Part shown: one piece after another, positions 39,057 to 48,700 of the stretch
Layout of the letters: every line of letters begins with the position of its first letter
Position numbering within the stretch: the stretch's first letter is position 1
Assembly: GCF_900128505.1 (NCBI RefSeq)
Contig: NZ_LT669940.1
Coordinates: 1,336,883 to 1,400,882 of the forward strand
Direction of reading: 5' to 3'
Length of the DNA: 64,000 nt
Origin: Parabacteroides timonensis
Lineage (GTDB): Bacteria; Bacteroidota; Bacteroidia; Bacteroidales; Tannerellaceae
Translations under genes and position numbers: made by a program
The notes under the pieces: generated by a model
The model's input: only the letters and a program-made list of their open reading frames with translations
The model's database searches: none
Told to the model about the DNA's origin: nothing

Positions 39057-39785
39057 ATGGAAAAATATGCTTTAATTACCGGTGGTACGAAAGGTATAGG
39101 TAAAGCGGTGGCTTTCTGTTTAGGTAAAGCCGGGTATAACCTTGTGCTTACTTATGCTTCCGATCCGAATACTGCAGAACATACCAGAGAGGAATTGCAG
39201 CAGCAATTACAAATAAAAGTGTTTGTATTGCAGGCTGATGTAACAGACAAAGATTCCATAGAAAAAATATATACTTATTTGCAGGAAAGAGATTTGCAGC
39301 TTGATGCAGTGGTCTTTAATGCCGGTCTTACCTGTCGTGACTCTTTTGAAAATTTGTCACTGGAGGATTGGGAACGGGTATTTTTTGCCAATGTACATTT
39401 TCCTGTATTCTTTCTGCAACGCATTGTCGGACGCATAAATAAGGGAGGGAGTGTCGTATTTACCGGCTCTCTTATGGGAATTCAACCTCATTCGGTGTCT
39501 TTGGCTTACGGTGTAACAAAAAGTGCCGTACATGCCCTTGTGAAAAATCTGGTTAAGTTTCTTACGCCTTATGAGTTGCGTGTGAATGCAGTGGCTCCCG
39601 GATTTGTAGATACGGAATGGCAGAAAACCAAACCGGCAGAGATACGTCGGAATATAGAAAATAAGGTTTCTCTCGGTCGTTTTTGTGATCCGGAAGAGCT
39701 AGCCGAAGTATATAAGATGTTAATTGAAAATAGTTATTTTAATGGCGAAGTGGTCGTTGTAGACGGCGGTTATTCGTATAAATAA
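39057..39785 (+). CDS. Short-chain dehydrogenase/reductase (FabG-like)
   Basis: 242 residues, classical SDR. TGGTKGIGKAVAF is the NADP-binding loop, NAG appears in VVFNAGLTC, and the catalytic Ser-Tyr-Lys set is FTGSLMG, then LAYGVTKSAV (Tyr151, Lys155). APGFVDTEW and GEVVVVDGGYSYK close the fold. Sequence alone would allow a 3-oxoacyl-ACP reductase. Its position inside a lipid-headgroup operon argues for a lipid-specific ketone, for example 3-ketosphinganine, which Bacteroidetes must reduce to make sphingolipids. That substrate is an inference. Confidence 0.88.
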   Translation: MEKYALITGGTKGIGKAVAFCLGKAGYNLVLTYASDPNTAEHTREELQQQLQIKVFVLQADVTDKDSIEKIYTYLQERDLQLDAVVFNAGLTCRDSFENLSLEDWERVFFANVHFPVFFLQRIVGRINKGGSVVFTGSLMGIQPHSVSLAYGVTKSAVHALVKNLVKFLTPYELRVNAVAPGFVDTEWQKTKPAEIRRNIENKVSLGRFCDPEELAEVYKMLIENSYFNGEVVVVDGGYSYK

Positions 39786-39792
39786 TAGATAG

Positions 39793-40680
39793 ATGAGTAA
39801 TTTGGATAAGGAATACGAAGCATCGCTGAAATCGATAGAAACAGAAAATGTTGTCGATCGGGCATTCTACCGTCCGATAGGTTTCCGTATAGCTCGTATG
39901 TTGCGTGGCACAGGAATTACCCCGAATATGGTAACGGTAATTTCTATATTTGTTGGGGCGGCCGTTGGTTTTATGTTTTATCATGATAATCTGGTCTATA
40001 ATATTTGTGGTATATTATTATTGATTTTTGCCAATATCCTGGATTGTGTAGACGGTCAGTTGGCTCGCCTGACAGGTATAAAATCGGCTATCGGACGAAT
40101 ACTGGACGGGTTTGCCGGTGATATCTGGTTTGCATCTATCTATGTTGGGTTCGCTTTACGTTTATCACACGATTACGGAACACACTGGTTCTTTGCCTTA
40201 GCTGTCTTATCCGGACTTTCCCATTTGGTACAAGCAAATATTACCGACTACTATAAAACGCTTCATCTTTATTTTATCAGCAAGGATAAGGGTGCCGAGT
40301 TTCAGTCATTGGAGCAGGTTATAGCCCGGCACAAAGAGATGAAGATGGGAATCAACAAAACATTTTATTTCCTTTACAGGGGATATACTTTACTTCAGGT
40401 AAAGGCGACTCCTGCTTTGCAGCGTATGCTGCATAGCCTGCATGCCAAGTACGGGGATGATATTCCGGAAAACGTGCGGGTGGCTTTCCGTAAACAAAGT
40501 CGTGAATTGATGCGTTATATAGATCTACTGACATTTAACGGACGTACAATTGTTATGTTCATTGTGGTGTTGATAGGTGAAGTCTGGATTTATTTCCTGT
40601 ATGAAATAATCGTGTTGAACATAGTCTTGCTATTGGCTATGCATAAACATGAAAAGATGTGTGCATCGTTTATAGAATAA
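39793..40680 (+). CDS. CDP-alcohol phosphatidyltransferase family protein
   Basis: 295 residues, inner-membrane with about six helices. The CDP-alcohol signature is DCVDGQLAR, eight residues, then GRILDGFAGD. The first three Asp fit the pattern DxxDGxxARx8GxxxDxxxD, but the last Asp is one residue late (DGFAGD). The enzyme joins an alcohol phosphate from a CDP-activated donor to a lipid acceptor. The N-terminal FYRPIGFRIARMLRGTGITP and the long soluble loop (about 160-240, AEFQSLEQVIARHKEM) are unlike PgsA or PssA. Donor and acceptor are unassigned; phosphoglycerol or phosphoethanolamine sphingolipids are candidates in this phylum. Confidence 0.85.
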   Translation: MSNLDKEYEASLKSIETENVVDRAFYRPIGFRIARMLRGTGITPNMVTVISIFVGAAVGFMFYHDNLVYNICGILLLIFANILDCVDGQLARLTGIKSAIGRILDGFAGDIWFASIYVGFALRLSHDYGTHWFFALAVLSGLSHLVQANITDYYKTLHLYFISKDKGAEFQSLEQVIARHKEMKMGINKTFYFLYRGYTLLQVKATPALQRMLHSLHAKYGDDIPENVRVAFRKQSRELMRYIDLLTFNGRTIVMFIVVLIGEVWIYFLYEIIVLNIVLLLAMHKHEKMCASFIE

Positions 40681-40689
40681 ATACAAAGT

Positions 40690-41517
40690 ATGAAAAAGAG
40701 CGTAGTAGACATTAATGATTTGCAGGAAGCTGCCCCGTTCTTCAAAAGCCGTATAGGCACCTTCCTGGGCAAATTATTGATTAAAGGGTTAAGTGTTGAT
40801 AAAGTAAACAGGGTACATGCCAATAATTGTCATCTGCGCGGTTCTGCATTTACATCTGCGCTTCTGAGTGATCCGCTGATCGATATCAAGTATAACCTGC
40901 ATAATGCGGAAATACTGGATCATTTACCAGAAGGTGCATTTATCACAATCTCCAACCATCCGATCGGATCGGTAGACGGCATTATGTTGATCGATATAAT
41001 GGCGTCCCGTCGTCCTGATTTTAAAGTGATGGTAAACGGTGTCCTGACTAAGATCGGAGCCATGCAGGATAATTTTGTATCGGTCATGCCGGACTCGACA
41101 GGTAACGGGCCGAATCCGGCAAATATCAATGGTGTCCGTTATTCCTTACAGCGACTTAAAGAAGGTCATCCTATGGGCTTTTTCCCTGCAGGAGCTATCT
41201 CTTTTTATAATAAGCAGGATAAAGCGATCCACGATTTACCCTGGACGCATAGTGTGATCCGGTTGATAAAAAAAGCGAACGTGCCTGTTTATCCTGTCTA
41301 TTTCGACTTTCTTAATTCCCGTTTCTTTTATTGGCTGGGAAGCATAAGTTGGAAGATTCGTACTTTGCGTATTCCGGCAGAAGCTTTTAATAAAAGAGGA
41401 AAAACTGTCGATGTATATGTCGGTGAACCTATCTCTCCGGAAGAAATAAAGAAATTTACCGATGATACGGCACTTGCTGAGTTCTTGTTCAACAAGACTT
41501 ATGGTGCTAAAAAATGA
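40690..41517 (+). CDS. Lysophospholipid acyltransferase family protein
   Basis: 275 residues. The acyltransferase motif is ISNHPIGSVDGIMLI, the HPxGxxDG variant seen in OlsA/hemolysin-like members rather than the strict HX4D of PlsC. Block III is PMGFFPAGAISFYN, where PlsC has an FPEG-type sequence. VPVYPVYFDFLNSRFFYWLG forms a membrane-associated C-terminal part. It probably transfers an acyl chain to a lyso- or aminolipid at the inner membrane. It is the last gene of the four-gene cluster, with a 97-bp gap to the next gene. Confidence 0.87.
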   Translation: MKKSVVDINDLQEAAPFFKSRIGTFLGKLLIKGLSVDKVNRVHANNCHLRGSAFTSALLSDPLIDIKYNLHNAEILDHLPEGAFITISNHPIGSVDGIMLIDIMASRRPDFKVMVNGVLTKIGAMQDNFVSVMPDSTGNGPNPANINGVRYSLQRLKEGHPMGFFPAGAISFYNKQDKAIHDLPWTHSVIRLIKKANVPVYPVYFDFLNSRFFYWLGSISWKIRTLRIPAEAFNKRGKTVDVYVGEPISPEEIKKFTDDTALAEFLFNKTYGAKK

Positions 41518-41614
41518 GAAACCGCAGATAGAATCTACTTCGGATAGCTGGAATTTGAATTAAGATTTGTAATTTTGGCAGACAAACTGAAATAATTACA
41601 GATATTCAATAGAT

Positions 41615-42802
41615 ATGATGATTAAGCTAGACGTCCAGCAAATAAAGCAACGTTTTGGAATTATAGGAAATAGCCCGGGCCTAAACAGGGCTATCGATGT
41701 GGCTCTTCAGGTGGCCCCGACAGATTTATCTGTCCTGATTACCGGTGAGAGTGGTGTCGGTAAGGAGACATTTCCACAGATTATACATCAGAACAGTCCG
41801 CGTAAACATGGACAATATATAGCCGTAAACTGCGGTGCTATTCCTGAAGGAACAATTGACTCGGAATTGTTCGGACATGAGAAAGGTTCTTTTACAGGAG
41901 CATTGGCAGACCGGAAAGGATATTTTGAAGTGGCCGACGGTGGTACGATCTTTCTGGATGAAGTAGGGGAATTACCTATCCCAACACAAGCCCGTTTGTT
42001 GCGTGTGCTTGAAACAGGAGAGTTTATTAAGGTCGGTTCTTCCAAAGTGTTGAAGACAAATGTGCGGATTGTAGCTGCTACGAATGTAAATCTGATACAG
42101 GCTGTTGCCGATGGGAAATTCCGTGAGGACCTGTATTATCGTTTGAATACTGTTCCTATTCAGATTCCCCCTTTACGAGAACGTCCGGAAGATATAATTC
42201 TTTTGTTTCGTAAATTTGCGGGTGATTGTGCAGAGAAATATCGTATGCCACCCATCCGTTTGGATGATGAAGCACGTCAGTTGCTTACTTCGTACCGCTG
42301 GCCGGGTAACGTCCGCGAACTGAAGAATATAACAGAGCGCATTTCTGTGATTGAAGAGAACCGTGATATAACGGCAGATGTTTTACGTTTGTATCTTCCT
42401 GATCTGAATGTGGAAAAATATCCGGTATTGGTTAAGCAGCAGGATAACGATCAGAAGTTTTTCAATAGTGAACGTGAGATCCTTTATCAGGTTCTTTTCG
42501 ATATGAAGAAAGACGTAAACGATCTGAAAAAGCTGGTTCACGATATTATGGGAGGAAAGATGCAGATGCCTGTTGCAGAAGATACAACCTATGCACATCC
42601 TATCCATCCGGTTCATTCTTCTTCTATCCAGGAAGTGGAAGAAGTAGAAGAGGAAGAAACCTTGTCACTGGAAGAAGTGGAAAAAGAAATGATCCGTAAA
42701 GCACTGGAAAAGCATAACGGCCGCCGTAAGAATGCTGCTGCTGATCTGAAAATTTCGGAACGTACACTTTACAGAAAGATTAAAGAATATAATTTGGAAT
42801 AA
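41615..42802 (+). CDS. Sigma-54-dependent transcriptional activator
   Basis: 395 residues. There is no N-terminal receiver or sensor: the AAA+ domain begins at about 12. Walker A is GESGVGKE, the sigma-54 loop is GSFTGA (a GAFTGA variant), then IFLDEVGELP and the RWPGNVREL block. A long acidic linker (about 270-350, VEEVEEEETLSLEEVEKE) precedes a Fis-type HTH (KHNGRRKNAAADLKISERTL). It is a cytoplasmic activator of sigma-54 promoters, possibly constitutive or regulated by partner binding. It lies directly upstream of lptE, with 1 bp between them, so an envelope target is plausible. Start 41615 or 41618. Confidence 0.93.
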   Translation: MMIKLDVQQIKQRFGIIGNSPGLNRAIDVALQVAPTDLSVLITGESGVGKETFPQIIHQNSPRKHGQYIAVNCGAIPEGTIDSELFGHEKGSFTGALADRKGYFEVADGGTIFLDEVGELPIPTQARLLRVLETGEFIKVGSSKVLKTNVRIVAATNVNLIQAVADGKFREDLYYRLNTVPIQIPPLRERPEDIILLFRKFAGDCAEKYRMPPIRLDDEARQLLTSYRWPGNVRELKNITERISVIEENRDITADVLRLYLPDLNVEKYPVLVKQQDNDQKFFNSEREILYQVLFDMKKDVNDLKKLVHDIMGGKMQMPVAEDTTYAHPIHPVHSSSIQEVEEVEEEETLSLEEVEKEMIRKALEKHNGRRKNAAADLKISERTLYRKIKEYNLE

Positions 42803-42803
42803 T

Positions 42804-43316
42804 ATGTTTAAGAAAAATGTGATCTGGCTTTGCCTGTCGATAGGATTGGTGCTGACAGCCTGTTCCATTTCGTACAAGTTCAATGGAGCTTCTATCGACT
42901 ATACGAAGGTGAAAACCATCACGATAAAAGATTTTCCCAACCAGGCACCCTTGGTTTATCCGCAGCTTTCGCAGGAGTTTACCGAGGCACTGAAGGATAT
43001 ATACATTCGTCAAACACGTCTTCAGCTGGTCAATGATAACGGCGACCTGGAGCTCGAGGGTGAGATCACCGGTTATCAACTGACACCGATGGCTGTCAAG
43101 GAGGATGCCTGGTCTTCACAAACCAAATTGACCATTACGGTACGTGTGCGTTATTCAAACCGGACAAATCCTGATGAAGATTTCGAGCAGACTTTCTCTG
43201 CTTATCAGGAATTTGATGCGACACGAATGCTGCAGGATGTAGAACCTGAATATGTACCGCTCATTATAGAAGAAATTGTAGATCAGATTTATAATGCGAC
43301 AGTAGCAAACTGGTAG
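42804..43316 (+). CDS. lptE: LptE family LPS-assembly lipoprotein
   Basis: 170 residues with lipoprotein signal MFKKNVIWLCLSIGLVLTAC. The mature domain starts SISYKFNGASIDYTKVKTI and has the alternating strands of Bacteroidetes LptE: ITGYQLTPMAVKEDAWSSQT, LTITVRVRYSN and EFDATRMLQDVEPEYV. LptE plugs and stabilises the LptD translocon in the outer membrane. It is expressed with the sigma-54 activator (1-bp gap) and the following TPR-like gene (3-bp gap), and complements lptC elsewhere in the window. Confidence 0.9.
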   Translation: MFKKNVIWLCLSIGLVLTACSISYKFNGASIDYTKVKTITIKDFPNQAPLVYPQLSQEFTEALKDIYIRQTRLQLVNDNGDLELEGEITGYQLTPMAVKEDAWSSQTKLTITVRVRYSNRTNPDEDFEQTFSAYQEFDATRMLQDVEPEYVPLIIEEIVDQIYNATVANW

Positions 43317-43319
43317 ATT

Positions 43320-44090
43320 ATGAAAGCGGCAGATTTATATCAACTGATAGAAAATCCCTCTCTGCTGACAAAGGAGACACTTCCTCAACTGAAGCAGATA
43401 GTGGACGAATATCCTTATTTTCATATAGCACGGATGCTTTATCTGAAGAATCTGGCTGTATTGAATGATATGCGTTTTGCTGCCGAACTAAGGAAAATGG
43501 CTGTCTATATACCGGACAGGAAAAAATTGTTTACATTAATTGAAGGGGAACGTTACGGCATGCATCTTAAAACTGCGTCGGGCGAAGAAGCAGAAACGGC
43601 CGACGCCTTTTCTCTGATTGAAGCCTTTCTTGCCGACCGTGAGGGTGAAGGAGAGCAACAAGCTTCAGAGCCGACATTACTATTCCAACCATCCGTATCA
43701 TCGGATTATATTTACTGGTCTTTGACAAAAGATTCCGAAACGCAAGAGGAGGAAGAATCGTCTGTTAAATTACAGCATCACGATCTGATCGATTCATTTA
43801 TTAAAAATGATGAACAGCGGGCACCAGGAAGTGGTTTTGGTATCAACCTCGAACCGGGTGAAGAAGGGCAATCTTCCGCCCTGAAACCGGAAGAGGAGGA
43901 ACAGGCTCGCTCTCTGGATGATGATTCTTATTTTACCGAGACTTTAGCACATATTTATGTTAAACAGAAACGGTATGAGAAAGCGTTGCAAATTATTAAA
44001 AACTTATATTTGAATTATCCAGAAAAAAATGCTTACTTTGCAGACCAAATAAGATTTTTGGAAAAATTGATTATTAACACTAAAAAATAA
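43320..44090 (+). CDS. Tetratricopeptide-like protein of unknown function
   Basis: 256 residues, no signal peptide, cytoplasmic by prediction. The N-terminus (MKAADLYQLIENPSLLTKET, then LKQIVDEYPYFHIARMLYLKN) is a helical unit found in Bacteroidetes proteins preceding secG. The middle (about 85-195) is acidic and low complexity (QEEEESS, EEEEQA). The C-terminus ETLAHIYVKQKRYEKALQII is one clear TPR. Function not known. Its place between lptE and secG (7-bp gap to secG) suggests a role linked to export, which is inference only. Confidence 0.75.
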   Translation: MKAADLYQLIENPSLLTKETLPQLKQIVDEYPYFHIARMLYLKNLAVLNDMRFAAELRKMAVYIPDRKKLFTLIEGERYGMHLKTASGEEAETADAFSLIEAFLADREGEGEQQASEPTLLFQPSVSSDYIYWSLTKDSETQEEEESSVKLQHHDLIDSFIKNDEQRAPGSGFGINLEPGEEGQSSALKPEEEEQARSLDDDSYFTETLAHIYVKQKRYEKALQIIKNLYLNYPEKNAYFADQIRFLEKLIINTKK

Positions 44091-44097
44091 AACTAAA

Positions 44098-44472
44098 ATG
44101 TACGTATTTATTTCTATTTTGATCCTGATTGCGTCATTACTATTGATTCTGATAGTACTGATTCAGAACTCAAAAGGTGGAGGTCTGGCTTCAGGATTCT
44201 CTTCTTCTAACCAAATTATGGGTGTACGTAAGACCACAGATTTCCTGGAAAAAGCAACTTGGGGCCTGGCAGGTTTCGTTATCGTTTGCAGTATCGTTAT
44301 TACTGCATTCATTCCCAGAGCAACAACAACCACTCAATCTGAAATCAAAAAACAGGTAAACGAAGCAGTAACAATCGATCCGAACACGGTAGCTCCTAAC
44401 TTCGGTACTGCTCAACAACCGGCTACTGCACCGGAAGAAGCTCCGGCAGAAGAACCTGCACAAGCACAATAA
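44098..44472 (+). CDS. secG: Preprotein translocase subunit SecG
   Basis: 124 residues. Two membrane helices (about 1-21 and 52-73) flank the cytoplasmic loop IVLIQNSKGGGLASGFSSSN and QIMGVRKTTDFLEKATWGLA, which is the SecG signature. A Pro/Ala/Glu-rich tail (APEEAPAEEPAQAQ), common in Bacteroidetes SecG, follows. It assists SecA cycling at SecYE. Last gene of its operon, followed by an intrinsic terminator. Confidence 0.95.
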   Translation: MYVFISILILIASLLLILIVLIQNSKGGGLASGFSSSNQIMGVRKTTDFLEKATWGLAGFVIVCSIVITAFIPRATTTTQSEIKKQVNEAVTIDPNTVAPNFGTAQQPATAPEEAPAEEPAQAQ

Positions 44473-44504
44473 GTTAGATATTTATCAAATATTTAAATGC
44501 ATAT

Positions 44505-44535
44505 AAAAAAGCATTCCGCAAGGGATGCTTTTTTT
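44505..44535 (+). terminator. Terminator of secG
   Basis: A stem AAAAAAGCATTCC with its complement (one G-T pair), a 4-nt loop and a run of seven T. Confidence 0.9.
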
Positions 44536-44574
44536 ATGGATATAAGCCTGCTTACTATATTGTTTCGGTAAATT

Positions 44575-45112
44575 AACTATCATACTATCACGAATTTGTT
44601 TTGCGCTATAATAATCAAGTATTGTGATAGTGATGGTAGCTGTTTTCAACTATCACTCATCTATCACTAACTATCACAAAATGCCTTGTTTTAACTGTAT
44701 ATTAACTTATTGACAGCGTTTTTACCTCTCAAAAACATCGTTAAAAGGAGATTCTTTCCATCTGTATATTCATCTTCCCCTTATATATTTCCACTGAATA
44801 GGTAGGTTTTTTTTAATAAAATACTTACTAATTGTTTCCAAAACCCCCATTTCAACCTGTTTTACACCCCCATGTTGACGATGCTAACACCCGGGTATCA
44901 GGGTGGTTGTGACCCGGGTGTCAAGCGGTATTTATAACTATATCTCTGATAATTAGTAGTATACTTTGTGTAAAAAGACAGGCATGTATTGTTTTTCTGG
45001 ATAAGTCAAGTGATAGTTGGTGATAGATGAGTGATAGTTAAAAACAGTAACCATCACTTCTGTAAATATTGATTATTATGGTATAAAGTAGAATCGTGAT
45101 AGTATGATAGTT
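44575..45112. repeat. 103-bp imperfect inverted repeats enclosing 332 bp
   Basis: The left arm 44575-44677 and right arm 45010-45112 are equal in length and inverted. The outer 19 bp are identical and the inner 30 bp match at 29 of 30 positions; the 54 bp between are about half conserved. The arms are rich in the word CTATCAC, with copies 11 and 10 bp apart at 44650, 44661 and 44671. No ORF lies inside, and no obvious target duplication flanks it. The spacer carries the 23-bp repeat island. Confidence 0.8.
44841..44932. repeat. Tetrameric 23-bp repeat island (core ACACCC / CCCGGGT)
   Basis: Four units begin at 44841, 44864, 44887 and 44910. Units 1-2 share ACCCCCAT and units 3-4 share ACCCGGGT at the same offset. 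Adjacent units match at 13, 11 and 14 of 23 positions by hand count. The last core, TGACCCGGGTGTCA, is nearly palindromic. It lies within the spacer of the larger inverted repeat. Confidence 0.75.
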
Positions 45113-45254
45113 GTTTTTTCAAAATATATATAATAAATATTATCGGTTTACTTTTTCTGATAAATACACCTGTTTATTCTATTGTTTGGCCAAAGCAATG
45201 ATTATACCATCGCTTCCTTGTTTTCAATGGATGTATAAAAATGTTTCACTTTTG

Positions 45255-45286
45255 TTTGCATAACCGGATGCTTCTCTCTACTTTTG
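45255..45286 (+). promoter_or_regulatory. Full Bacteroidetes promoter for the 1,934-residue protein
   Basis: A -33 TTTG at 45255-45258, a 20-bp spacer, then TACTTTTG at 45279-45286, matching both parts of the TTTG-N19-21-TAnnTTTG consensus. Transcription should begin near 45292, leaving a leader of about 425 nt before the ATG at 45717. I saw no coding sequence or known riboswitch in 45292-45716, only a weak GAAGGC/GCCTTC pairing around 45518-45555. The stretch 45113-45254 also shows nothing I can assign. Confidence 0.65.
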
Positions 45287-45716
45287 CTCCTGCACACTAG
45301 TATAGCGATACATGGTTGTGCATCTTATTGATTACGAGAAGCGTTTAAAGATATTATCCTTATAGTGAAACTTCGACACTTTCATAATTGCTGGATAATA
45401 GACAATTGAACGCTCACGTACCTTTCCTTGTTATGTACACTCATGCCAGTCATGCGTATAGACAAGATAAAAGGGCGTGGGCTGTTGTTTATATCAGCAA
45501 TTAGGGCAGTCGAAGGCCTCACTATAAGATATATTCAACAGTTCCTGCGCCTTCTTTTATTTTTATAACCATCCACTCCGGGAATTGATGGAGCTCAAGT
45601 TGTATTGCCTATGAAATAAGAAGAAACGAAAGAGAAGAACCCTGTTTTATGTAACCTTATTGATTACAACTCAAACGAGTATAGAAAATTTATATTTATT
45701 ATTAAGATACAAGCAA

Positions 45717-48700
45717 ATGAATAAAATATTACTAACAGTATTTGCCGTTATTCTAAGTGTAACGACAAATAGCGGATGGGCGCAAACATCTCCTATCTAT
45801 CAATCCTGTACATTAGGAAGTTGGGAAAATGACCGGACAGAACCTCTAAGCTGGAATATCTCAGGCGACTGGATCACATTCTCTACGAAAACTGAACCCC
45901 ATGACAACTGGTTTTCATGGCATGGAAAGACAACACAAACCAATATGACCATGACCGACAATTGGGTTGTCGAAACACAGTTGAAGTTAACCGACGAGTT
46001 ATTAACACGAAATGGTGTAAGAACATCTTTATGGCTAAATGTCTTCAATGAAAAGGGGGTGAACGCTGATTGGTCGATCCTGCAATTTAATATCGACAAC
46101 AATACCCATACAAAAGGATGGCAGTACTGGGTATCGACAGGTGACGGGGAGTGGAAAGATATCCCTGCCGATAAAAACATACCTGTTATTGCCGGTACTT
46201 ATACGATAAAAATAAGCTATCAGAACGGAAAGATCATACAATATATTAATAATGTAGAAGTCAACAGCTATGATGCACCGGGCTGCAAAATGTCTTATGT
46301 AAAAGGAATTATCTTCAATTCATTCAGCTTTGGAGATAGTTACACAACTACATGGAAAGTACCATCGGTTAAGTTTGTTGCCGGAAAAAGTATGGTATCG
46401 ACAAGCGAGGAATTGAAGAAAGCAGTTGCAGACGAGAGCGTTTCTTCCATCACCCTGGCAAAGGGAAACTATACCGCAGACCTGACTATCGACAGAGCGA
46501 TCGACATTGTTGGAGCAGGAAGCGGGGAAAATGGAACAACAATTATCGGTATTATGAATATAACAGCAACCAATGGAGCAAAAGTAAATCTGTCGGAATT
46601 GCATCTAACCCCTAATAATATCAACAATAAAGCAATAACGGTGGGTACTGCATCTGGTACAGAAACTCCGGTTGTTACTGCAACAAATTGTGTGATAGAC
46701 AAGGCTCAAAGAGGATTTAATATATTAAGCGTTGGTGCGCAAGTCTATACAAAGAGTACAAATATAGATGTAACTTACTATGCAATCAGTCTTTGTAATG
46801 AAAAACAAAAGATAAGTATTGAGGGTGGTACTATACAGGGATGGGCGGCCATTATGACAACAGCTAACGGAGGGTTAAGTAGCCCAAAAGGGGACATTGC
46901 CTCTACTGGAACAGAAATAGTTGTTAATAATGCTACATTGATAAGTAAGATACTTTCTAATGAAAACTATGGAGTAATAGTTTTGCAGGAAAAATACAAT
47001 GGTATTAGTGCTACAATTACAAACAGTACGCTAACAGCGGTTGGTGACAATCAAATTACCCCTCAATATTCAGCAATATTGGATATCCGTTCCTATAATA
47101 ACGTAGTAACCGTCACCAATTCGGAACTCAATTGTACAAATGGAGCGAATGAAGCAGGAGGAGCAGTAGTTTCTTTAGGATGGAGCCATGCTGATTTTGG
47201 TAGAGAGTATGAGGAAGATGTACATTTCTCTCAGGTAAAAGACTACTCCATACCGACTACTAATACGGTCACTATCGGTAATGATTGTCGGATTGCGATG
47301 AAAGAAGGAGAAAAACTTGTTGTAACTTTCAGAACAACTCCAAATCAAGAGATGGACAAATTGACAATCAAAGGTGAAATATATACCGTATCTAAAGGGA
47401 ATGTATATCGTCAATATCAGGAAGGATACGTCGATAGCAAGTGGGTGACAGTCGATGACGAAGGATCGCCTATGGCAACCGATGCCAAATCGCTGAAAGA
47501 ACAGATAGAAAAAGCCACCCCCAATGCGACAATCAATTTATTGCCGGTTACATACAAATTAGAATCACCTTTGCAGATAACAAAAGCGATTAAGTTGACT
47601 TCTGTCAATGCCAGTCAAAAGGCTACTCTCGAAGGTAACATTACAATTGAAACAGATGGCGTAATACTGAATAACTTAAATATTGAAACCGAAAGTACCG
47701 GTACCAAATACTGGCAAAAGAATGCAGTTAGTATAATCGCCCAAAAGGCAACTATCACAAACTGCGACTTCAAAGGTAGCGTTCAAGCCGGACATGGTAA
47801 CGAATGGATAGTAAACGGTATCGTCCTGTTTCCTACTAATGCAAATTTAACATATACTGTTACCGGCAATACTTTTACGATGTTTAAAGGGGAAACAGCC
47901 GATAAGAAATGGACCGCTACAGCTATTATCATGGCTGACGGGTATACATTAGATAAAAAAGAAAATGGTCAAGTTGTTCTACCTGTTGTTAGCAACTTTA
48001 ACGAAACGGCTATTGCTAACGCAAACACTTATACCGACTGTTTTGCCGATTATATCCATATGACGAACAGTAAATATGTATATAGCCGTACCCAAAGTGC
48101 CGATGGTGTTGCCGATGCATGGCTTTCGATGAATAAAGGAACGATCGAGGCTCCGGCTGTAACCAATAGCGATGTATTGACAGCTCTTAATAAGACAACT
48201 AAACCGGCCCTTACCGATAAAGCTATTGCGATCAGATGTAGCGATGCCTGGTTGGTGACTAATGAAAACCTGGCAGGAAACGACCTTCCGGTATTGGTTA
48301 TCACAAAAGCTGAGGAGGGGGATTATGAAGTTGTACGAAAGACGGTAGCTCCGACAATCGATAATACTACGCTGACTGCTTCTACCATCGAAGCCGGACA
48401 GACTCTGTCCGCTTCCGTCCTAGCCGGAGGTAAAGCGATAACTGTAACAACCGGTGATAAAACTGTTGAAATAGCCGGAACATTTGCCTGGGAGGATCCG
48501 AAGACTGTTGCAGCCGAAGGTGAGCATACTTATCCGGTGGTCTTTACTCCTAATGACTTATCTACTTATAGTGTAGCAAAGACTACATATACTTTCTCTG
48601 GTAAGAATGCAATTAAGCAGTATTATACAGTTACTACCGGTAAATGTGAGAACGGTAGTGTGGAAATAAAAGAGGCGAATGCTGCCAATCGGTATCTGAA

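Noticed and set aside
44575..45112. Insertion sequence bounded by terminal inverted repeats
   Set aside because: No transposase ORF inside, no target-site duplication, and the arms are unusually long and diverged in the middle; kept only as a repeat.
45324..45667. 12-bp direct repeat CTTATTGATTAC at 45324 and 45656 flanking the long leader
   Set aside because: Isolated and short, with no other sign of insertion or recombination; chance is not excluded.
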